Source of the DNA: Posidonia oceanica
Taxonomy: Eukaryota; Streptophyta; Magnoliopsida; Alismatales; Posidoniaceae
Assembly (NCBI GenBank): GCA_037176725.1
Contig: JAZBRS010000039.1
Span: 22,294,001-22,358,000, forward strand
Length of the DNA stretch: 64,000 bases
Reading direction: 5' to 3'
Positions 56,688 through 64,000 of the stretch are shown in pieces (positions within the stretch are counted from its first letter, which is position 1; every line of letters begins with the position of its first letter). A program made the position numbers and the translations under genes. Under the pieces are notes generated by a model. The model searched no databases, had not been told where the DNA came from, and worked only from the letters and a program-made list of their open reading frames with translations.

Positions 56688-59296
56688 CGATGAAAACCAT
56701 GCAATGCAAGTATACGACATGCAAAGGGGAAACAAAACAGGGGCTGAAAACTATGCGATTGAAGGCGTAAAACAGAAAACAAGGGCCCGACAGCATGCAT
56801 GGGTGCTAAGGCATGTACCAGAGGCAACAAAATGTGGAAAGCGATGAAAGTAGGTGGGAAAACAAAGTCGATGCGCAAAACCCAAAAGCCGCTATTAAAC
56901 CACATGTTGGGATGCTTAAACATGCTCTGGAAGCAATTAAATGCAAAAAGCGAGGGTCGAGTCGAAAACCACTCAAGCAAACAAGCTACAGAAAACTTAA
57001 AATGTTGGACACTGGAAACCATGCATCCAACGTTGGATGCTGGAAACCATGCATCCAACAAAGAGAACTTAGAAAACCTGCATGAAGCATGCATGCATAT
57101 TTGATAAAAAAAGGGGTTTGATGCTAAGGGAAAGCCATTGACAATTGGAGCAAGCCAGATGATTAAGGCAATAATGATTGATGCATAGAAAACAAAGGCA
57201 AGCATGGGATCTGAAAATTACAGACTCACTATGTTAGACGCTGGATGCAGCCGTGTCAAACGTATGACGCAATGATCCCAGCGTCCAACATAGAGAGGCA
57301 GGCACACTGAACTGCAAGGGAACTGAACCCATGAATCACTTAAACATGCATTCGAAACACTGGAAACAGGCAGTCACTTGGCATGCACACATGGATTAAA
57401 TAAATACCTTAAGTAAAAGAAAGATCTGAGCTTTAAAGTGTAGACAAGCAAGCAGGGGTGTAGGATGCTGGAAACCTTGTGTCCAATGTAGGACACTGGA
57501 AACTAGGCATCCTACACGGAGAGATGAACACCCAATTAAAACCAGCATATAACGTGATAGAAAGCCTTGTAAACTTGCATGCAGTTGCTGGAAGACCCAA
57601 TCATAACCACATATGTATGAATCAAGCAAACACATGGAATAAAAGCATTATTCAAGCATTAAGGCACAAGCAGCTAAGTAGAAACGTAAGATGCTGGGTA
57701 TATTGACATCCAACGTTGGATGCCTTGTGTACTAGTGGCCAATGTTGAGAGGCAGGCACACCAAGCTGTAAAGAGAACTAAACCCATCGATCAGTTAAAC
57801 ATGCATCCAAGCTACTGAAAATAGGCAAACTCTAAGCATGCAACATGGATCAAATAAGTATCTTAAATAAATACAACATCTGAGCATTAAAACATGTGCA
57901 AGCATGTGGAGGCATAGGACGCTAGATACACAGCGTCCAACGTTGGACGCATGTGTTCCAGCGTCCAACACAGAGAAATAGTAGATCAACTGGAGGCATA
58001 AAACATAGATCCAAGCTAGGATCCAAGATTGACATAGGCATGTTAGCATCTAGAGGTATGTAAGAGAGCATGCAACAAAAGTCCACAGATAAAAGCATTC
58101 AAATCATGGCATCATGGCAGCAAAATAGAGGAAAACAAGTAAATGAACCTGTAGGGTGTTGGATGCTGCCTCAGGGCACGTCCAAAGTTGGACACGCCAG
58201 GTTGCACGTCCAACAGGTCGGGATCTTTCCCAACCAAGATCAGTGGCCAAATAGACCAAAAATCACCAACTAACTATCTAGGAAGCTAGAGTGAGTGACG
58301 ACGAGCATGTCCATATGCTCGGTGCTAGAAATGGGTGGGTGGATCGCTCCACCCTCCTCCTCCTCCTCGTGGCTGGCAGTCGAGGCTTTTCCAGCCAACA
58401 AAGGGGGTGTGTGTGCGTGAAAACTGGCCTAACTCACTACTACAAACACATGCAAGCCAAGGGTGAAGAGAAACGCACCTGAACATGGCTGGAAGGTGGT
58501 GTTTGTAGTCGACCAGAGATGAGGAGGAAGGTGGCTATGCTGAACTCCGACAAGCTCCTGGGACGCCAGGGAAGGGCGGGAGAGGTGGCTCAAGGCTGGG
58601 GAGCTCTCGTGGGAGTTCGCTCAAGGCTCTGGAAGCTACAAATTTTCGAGAGGATGAATGTGGTGTGCTGCACGAATTGGGTTCCTCCTCTATTTTGTGG
58701 GGTTGTCTGGCAATGGCAGAGCTTGGTAGGAGGCTTTGGGGCATGGGAAAGGAGTTGGGGACGTGAAGGGGAGTAAGTGGGATGTCAGGAAGTTAGTGGA
58801 AGCCATCGTGGGTGGCAGGAGCACAGGCGGCCACGGCTGTGAGGGCGTGGTGAGCGGGGAGTCCGCCGGTGGATGAAGGAGTTAGTGGATCTTGGCACGT
58901 AGCGCATGGCCGGGAGCAGCGAGTAAGTGGCCGAGGGGATGGTGAGTAAGTTGGCTGACGGAGGAGGGGACAGGAGCGGTGAGCCAGAGGTGGCAGAGGC
59001 GGTTTGCAGTCCTCGACTCGTTGGGCAGTAGTATAGAGCACGTCCAACGTTCGACACTGGCAAAGGCAGCGTACAACGAGTCCAGCAGATTAAAGGCTAT
59101 TTTTGAGTGTTTTGGCTTAGGTTAGGTGTTGGCCAAGGCGTAGGAAGGCATAGGAGAAGTTTTTGCGAGGGTTTAGGTGGGCTTAGGAAGGTTTTAGGGT
59201 TTGGTGAGGTTTCAGGGGAGATTGGCTGTCCCAAGGTCCGTGCGAGCTTGCAGGAGGATCCACCATCATCCAGGCTGTCAAAATGGGGTATCTACA
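56688..59296 (-). repeat. 3' LTR of element D, truncated by element C
   Basis: Begins TGTAGATACCCCATTTTGAC at 59296 after a polypurine tract, with AAACCCT-like words just inside (59170-59215). The remainder, beyond element C, should lie left of the window. It carries recurring palindromes around TCCAACGTTGGA (57023-57040, 57707-57722, 57933-57950, 58178-58197, 59039-59058). Short open frames here are not supported as genes. Confidence 0.75.
57023..57040. repeat. Recurrent covarying palindrome in D LTR
   Basis: GCATCCAACGTTGGATGC, perfectly self-complementary. At 57933-57950 the equivalent is GCGTCCAACGTTGGACGC: the outer A-T pairs are replaced by G-C on both arms. At 57707-57722 it is CATCCAACGTTGGATG. 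Confidence 0.8.
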
Positions 59297-59308
59297 GATG
59301 CCTCTCCA
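59297..59308 (-). promoter_or_regulatory. Polypurine tract of element D
   Basis: Minus strand ...TGGAGAGGCATC directly before TGTAGATACC. Confidence 0.7.
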
Positions 59309-59329
59309 TGAGCGAGATTGAGCGTAGCG

Positions 59330-59960
59330 AGACCGTGGCTCAGGGTAGACAAGACACCCTACTCGACACCGGCAAGGGGTCTCCATATGCACCAAACGGA
59401 GTCGCCAAGGGGGGGCTTGTCCTTGACTGAGGAAACAAGCAGGCTGAACCTCGCACAAGGAAACAGGTAGGGGACTCCATTCGCACCAACAGAGTCACCA
59501 AAGGGGGCTTGTCCTCGGCCAAGGAAACAAGCGGGCCTGACCTCGCACGAGGAAACAAGCAGGGGACTCCGTTCGCACTAAACGTAGTCGCCAGAGGCTT
59601 GTCCTCGCATGAGGAAGCAAGTGGGGGACTCTGTTCGCACTAAACGGAGTCGCCAAAGGGGGCTTGTCCTCGCACGAGGAAACAAGTGGGGCTGATCCTC
59701 GCACGAGGAAATAGACAAAGGGCTTTGTTCGCATGGAGCTGGGGCGCACAAAGGCTTGTCCTCGGTCGAGGAACAAGCGGGCCTGATCCTCGCATGAAGA
59801 AATAGGCAAGGACTCCATCCGTACGGACCTACGCAAAGGCTTGTCCTCGCATGAGGAAGCAAGTGGGCCTGACCTCACATGTGGAAACAGGCAAGGGACT
59901 CCATCCACACGGAGTCGAGCAAAGACTTGTCCTCGACCGAGGAATCAAGCGCGCGAGACC
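59330..59960 (-). repeat. Hairpin tandem repeats of element D
   Basis: Degenerate units of roughly 60-110 bp. Each contains CTTGTCCTCG-ca-CGAGGAAACAAG (e.g. around 59668-59691), which folds CTTGT+CCTCG with CGAGG+ACAAG. Many also contain GACTCYGTT-cgcact-AAACGGAGTC (e.g. 59627-59650). The related hairpin CTTGTC...CGAGGACAAG occurs in element B at about 33120-33150. Long open frames on the minus strand (59495-59908, Ser/Cys/Pro-rich) are by-products of the repetition. Confidence 0.8.
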
Positions 59961-60589
59961 CTAGCCAGTCACGTGGAGCAGAAGAGATTGGTTGGTAAGC
60001 ACACGGACTTACCGACGAAAAGGAGAGGAGGAGTAATACCGCAGAGCAGCAAAAAAGATGCCCTTGGTATAAGGAATGATACCAAGGGACAGCCGAAGCA
60101 CCCCTGGCATCGAAAAGCGGAAGATGCAAACAAAATTGACGTGTTTGCCAAACGAGTAGTTAGGGGTACCAGCTCGGAGGATGATCCGGGCGAAGGCACG
60201 CGGCAGCTTTGGTTGCTTTGACGGCGTGGGTTTGCAGAGATTCTGGCATGCAGATTGATTGTAGGGGGCTTTCCTGCAGCTCCCTTGTGCTGAGACTCCT
60301 GGTTGTTGCTCTTGGCTCTCTGAAGTGCCTAATGTGTCTCCTGCAACATCCTAGTAGGAATAAATATGCGTAAGGCTGGGCATGCAACACAGTCAGATGG
60401 CTTGAAACGTCTTTGTATTGATTAAATCCTGGTTACATGCCTATAGCAGGCCAAAAGATACAGCATGATTCAAAAAATGAACAAGCAAGCAACTATACAA
60501 ACGCCCTTGTTGATTCTGGCTTTCTTTGCTCTCCTGGAGTTAGGGAATAGGGGGCCGACAGGTGGGATCTCGTTAATGGGCCAGAGTCC
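59961..60589 (-). other. Spacer between PMD ORF and hairpin repeats, element D
   Basis: Contains a 10-bp perfect inverted repeat CCCTTGGTAT...ATACCAAGGG (60061-60088), the counterpart of the TGGTATCA modules of A and B, and no supported ORF. The PMD frame can be read past its TAG at 60590 into this spacer for a few tens of residues. Confidence 0.5.
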
Positions 60590-61701
60590 CTACACCTCAG
60601 TCACATACTCGGGGGTGCACCCTGAGCCTTTTGCAATCGCGATATCCATCGACTGCACTCCAAGCTGCATCAGGTCAGCTAGCTCTGTTGTTGTGGCTAT
60701 TGAATTGAGTGGATAGGGCCGTAGGAGCCTGGGTGCTGTGCTATCAACAAAGGCACCCTGCTGGAAGCCGAATTGCCCCATGACCTGGATAGGGTGGTAC
60801 TCCACACTCCCAGTGAATCCTGGTAGCACCACTAATCGCATGTCGTGGGCACCAAAGAAGACAGTAAATGGTTCAACAGCCGATGAGATGATACGCCAGG
60901 TTACTGCATCATCGGTTAGCTAAGACAGCTTCTCATATTCTTCTTGGATGCTCTTGATAGTCCTGGCATGGCCACTACTGCAGTATGTTTCAAAAGCATG
61001 CCTCTAGGGGTGTAGAACATCCATTTCTAGGTGTCCGGCCAGCCAAATCTATACGAATGCCCCATAGCCGTAGAAGTGGTGGCAGTGGTGTGAGACGTAG
61101 TTCAGTCCGCGGTAGGTTTCCGCTAGGACGGCTGGTGCTAGGTCAATCTACTGGGTCACCACAATGAGTGCGACCTCGGTGACCTCAATTGCGACTGTCA
61201 TCTGGCCGTGGCTGAAGATTAGCTCCCCTAGGAAGTGGGTGACAAATCCCCGGAGCCATAGCTCATCTCCTAGCTCGGCACGCTTGTTGGCAGCTTCGTC
61301 AAAGTATCCTAGGTGGAGGGTGGGCGCAGGCCCGTTGGTGCAGACTAATCTTTGCTGGCAGTCGATTGTGGAGAGTCCAGTCAGCTGGCTGCGGCATAGC
61401 CGTCATGCCTCATGAACACAGATGGTCCCATGATATTGGAGAAGTCGCAGATCAGGCGCACTTCCTCGAACATGGGTGTTAGCTCTGTTCTCCTGAAGCG
61501 GAAGACATGGTGTACTAGTTTCTAGAATCTTGCTGCAGCGCAAAGGAGATGTCGGCTCACCACCACATCAGCAGCCCTTAGAAGCTTGGACGGTATGCCA
61601 CATGTGCGCAACCTCTTGTGGTCACCCTCGGTGTGATTGCCAATCCACTCTCATAGGGTCTCGGAGCAATGCATCGGGGTAACTAGAGTGGGGAAACCCA
61701 T
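60590..61701 (-). pseudogene. Plant mobile domain ORF of element D
   Basis: Collinear with 33392-34585 in element B (shared LRAADVVVSRHLLCAA, TELTPMFEEVRLICDFS, GELIFSHG, HAFETYCSSGH, MRLVVLPGFT). It has at least one frame change (about 61390) and stops including the two shared with B (TGA after ETL near 61650; TAG before RHAFETYC near 61000) and private TAGs where B has CAG (before IDLAP, before IWLAG, before GLWP at 60590). Same inferred role as in B. Confidence 0.75.
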
Positions 61702-62935
61702 TGCGCAAGAGGGAGAATGCAGGCAGCTAGTGTAGAATCTTCAGGTACCTGTGACCAAGGGTGTGGTTTATCAGATCATATAGGCATGTAACCACTGGCT
61801 GATAAAGGGGCAAATTTCAATGCTAGTAAAGCAATTCAAAATGTTCAGCAGCTAGCATTCAAAACGTAGAGACTAAGCATATTCAAACAAAGGGGATTTT
61901 GCCTACGCAGGAAATGGCTAGAAGGGGCTCCAGACCAGCGTAGCTCGAAGGAGGTCGATGCATGCTTGATTGATGTACTGTCTCAGTGCCTAGCCAAGTA
62001 TTGCAGAGCGGAATGATAAAAGAAGAGGAATGATTGGTGATGTGGATGTATGCATGATTCATGATTGATAAGCATAGCCCTCAGCATATGGAGTGCTTAG
62101 CACTTGTTGCAGAGGAAGAGAGTGGTCCCTTACTCACTGGACTCTACTCAAACTCCTAACTTGTTGGTGGCACTCCAGAAAGGGTGATGGCGGTGCTTGG
62201 GTGGTGGTGTAGTGAGGACAGGCTCCATGCCAAACTCTCAAGGACCTACATCTACTCATTTCATTTTCTTGTTTCTTTTGCTCCCTCTTAGGCATGCAGG
62301 TTTCCCCTATCCTTCACTTGGAGGTAATGGGCACCTGGTTTGAAGCTGGGGGAGCTGCTTGCTAGACAGGGGTGGCTAGACCCTGTGGGATTTGTAGATT
62401 TCCCAAGCGCGAACTTCGACTCCTCTCCAAGGTAAGCAGGAGGGAGGGAGGGATGCTGCACACCTCTATCTCAAGGGCCAACTTCTGTCATCGCTGTCTA
62501 TTTGCTTTCTTTTCTTTTATGCCCATGCTTAGACATATATTCTTTTATAGCTCATGCTCTCGCTCGCACCCTAGCATTTTATCTCCCTCGGGAGGTGTAA
62601 GTCCTAGGGGGTTTAGGTATTTCGCCTGTTCTCACTGAGTGGTGGCTCTCTCACTAGCTAGGACATCTAAGTAGTGTCAGGTGAGGTAGGGTAGACTCCT
62701 TCCAGAGCAAGCAAGCACTTCTGATTTCCTCATCGGGCCTATTGCAATGCATGTTTTTTTTGATTAATTTTTTTCTTTGAATGAGGTATGCTTGAAAAGG
62801 GAGAAATGCATGGAGATGTACAAAGGTGAGAATGCAAGGGGCAGGACAGGGGAAAGATGCATGAAGATGTACAAAGGGGACAAAAATGCAAAGGGGCAGG
62901 ATAGGGGCGAAAGGATCTACAAAGCGAGAGTTGAA
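61702..62935 (-). other. Spacer between integrase and PMD ORF, element D
   Basis: Partly alignable with B's spacer 31669-33391, including a segment with cactcctttccagagcaagc-like sequence and one copy of the segment that is duplicated in B. A purine-rich part with repeated atgtacaaagg (62815-62880) and no ORF. Confidence 0.55.
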
Positions 62936-64000
62936 CTACTGATAGTACTTCTTGAGGTAACACGAGTTGACCTACTCCGACTGCCCTACCTGGTCCATGC
63001 CCTCAAGAACTACTGCACCACCAGAGAATGTCTACTTGAGCACAAAAGGGCCACACCAGTTGGGTCGGAATTTGCCTCGACCGTTTGGTAGGTGAATGGC
63101 TCGCAGGACGAGATCCCCTGGCTAGAAGCTTCTGGGCTGAACTTTCTTCAGATATGCTCGGGCCATCTGCTTCTGGTAACAACGAGCAATGTGCATAGCT
63201 TGTAGTCTACGCTCGTCAATTAGGTTTAGCTGGACGCAGCAGTCCTCGACCCATTCTGCCTCTTCCAGCTTAGCCTCTCGTAGGATCCATAGAGAGGGGA
63301 TCTCTACTTCGACGGGCAACAATGCCTCCATGTTGTACGTCAGTGAGTATGGGGTGGCTCCTGTCAAGGTTCGGACTGATGTCCTGTACGCCCAGAGTGC
63401 ATACGGAAGCTTGTCATGCCAGTCCTTGTGGGTTTCTACCATCTTCTTCATGATTTTCATAATGTTTTTGTTGGCAGACTCCACTGCTCCATTCATCTGT
63501 GGTCGAAAGGGCAAGGACCTGTGATGCTTGATCTGGAGGTTCTACAGGTACTCCGCGATCCACTTGGCAATGAAGTTCGAGCCGTTATCAGAGATGATGG
63601 TATGTGGGACCTCGTACCCGGTGACAATGTTGTTTCTAATAAATTTCTCTGTCGTCATGGCTGTGACAGCCTTGTAGGAGGTAGCTTCCACCCACTTAGT
63701 GAAGTAGTCAATCGCCACTAGAATGAAGCGATGACCATTTGAAACAGCATGGCGTATATCGCCGATGACATCAATCCCCAAGGTGGAGAAGGGCCATGGC
63801 GATGACATGTTATGCAGCTGTTATGGGGGAGCACGAATAAAGTTACCATGGACCTGGTAGTTATGGAGCTTACGCACAAACTGGCAGCAGTCTGCCTCCA
63901 TGGTTTACCAGAAGTAGCCTTGAAGCATGATCTTCTTGGCCAGCAACACGCCGTTCATAAGAGGGCCGCAAGTCCCTGCATGTACTTGAAGCATCAGCGT
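62936..64000 (-). pseudogene. pol: Integrase of element D (partial, runs off the window)
   Basis: The minus-strand frame from the window edge to TAG at 62938-62936. The finger is damaged: KLHNYQ where B has KCHSCQ, so two zinc Cys are lost. Core: LGIDVIGD (first Asp kept, unlike B), IISDNGSNF, and GAVESANKN with the Glu. The C-terminal part includes LPYALWAYRTSVRT and NWCGPFVLK. In-frame TAGs at 63542 (CAG in B), 63119 and in the last part. It catalysed insertion of the cDNA; this copy is inactive. Confidence 0.88.

Larger units (their letters stand above)
59297..64000 (-). mobile_element. Element D: Ty3/gypsy Tat-type retrotransposon, 3' internal part
   Basis: Integrase, spacer, PMD ORF, hairpin repeats and polypurine tract appear in the same order as in element B, on the other strand. 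Gag, RT and the 5' LTR lie beyond base 64000. It is the oldest layer because its LTR is the site into which C inserted. Confidence 0.88.

Noticed and set aside
59495..59908. 137-codon Ser/Cys/Pro-rich minus-strand frame
   Set aside because: It falls in the hairpin tandem repeats of element D; no similarity to a protein family and no counterpart in B.

Overview
The window is a stack of nested plant retrotransposons. I see no host gene and no structural RNA gene. A land plant, most likely a flowering plant with a large genome, is indicated by three things: Ty3/gypsy elements of the Tat (Ogre/Retand-like) type primed by tRNA-Arg and carrying a second, archaeal-type RNase H; LINE ORF1 proteins with the plant DUF4283 plus CCHC arrangement; and abundant degenerate AAACCCTAA (plant telomere-like) tracts. 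I cannot name the species.

Layout, oldest to youngest as inferred from interruptions. Element D (minus strand) enters at the right edge: integrase 64000-62936, a plant-mobile-domain ORF 61701-60590, hairpin-rich repeats 59960-59330, a polypurine tract, and a 3' LTR running from 59296 down to 56688, where it is cut by element C. Element C (minus strand) is a gag-only element: 5' LTR 56687-55200, leader, gag 53839-51361 continuing at 15485-15312, 2.4 kb of non-coding DNA, and a 3' LTR from 12927 to 11578. Element C is interrupted twice. Element B entered its gag (target duplication gactc at 15481-15485 and 51361-51365). Element A appears to have entered its 3' LTR at 11578/11577. Element A (minus strand, 11577 to beyond base 1) has a ~5.4 kb LTR, a tRNA-Arg primer site and a decayed gag, but no pol within the window. 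Element B (plus strand, 15486-51360) is complete from end to end. It has a 6.2 kb 5' LTR, a perfect 5-bp target duplication, gag, protease, G-patch-like linker, RT, RNase H, second RNase H, integrase, a plant-mobile-domain ORF, an 81-bp hairpin array and a polypurine tract. Its 3' LTR is swollen to 13.8 kb by four LINE-type insertions.

Youngest layer. Three tRNA-related SINEs (16043-17000) sit in the AAACCCT-rich part of B's 5' LTR. Four LINE-derived inserts (38177-40178, 40264-41224, about 41377-44119, 44145-46676) sit in the matching part of the 3' LTR. Three of the four consist only of ORF1 plus a poly(A)-type 3' end, reminiscent of the ORF1-only HAL1 elements of mammals.

All reading frames are decayed. 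Premature stops are mostly TAG where a sister copy has CAG or TGG, and TGA where it has CGA, as expected from deamination of methylated CHG and CG sites. The most unexpected structure is non-coding. Arrays of short hairpins in elements A, B and D show compensatory stem changes (GATAAG/CTTATC against GATAGG/CCTATC). Covarying palindromes occur in D's LTR. A ~28/84-bp periodic motif runs through ~1.5 kb of B's LTRs.
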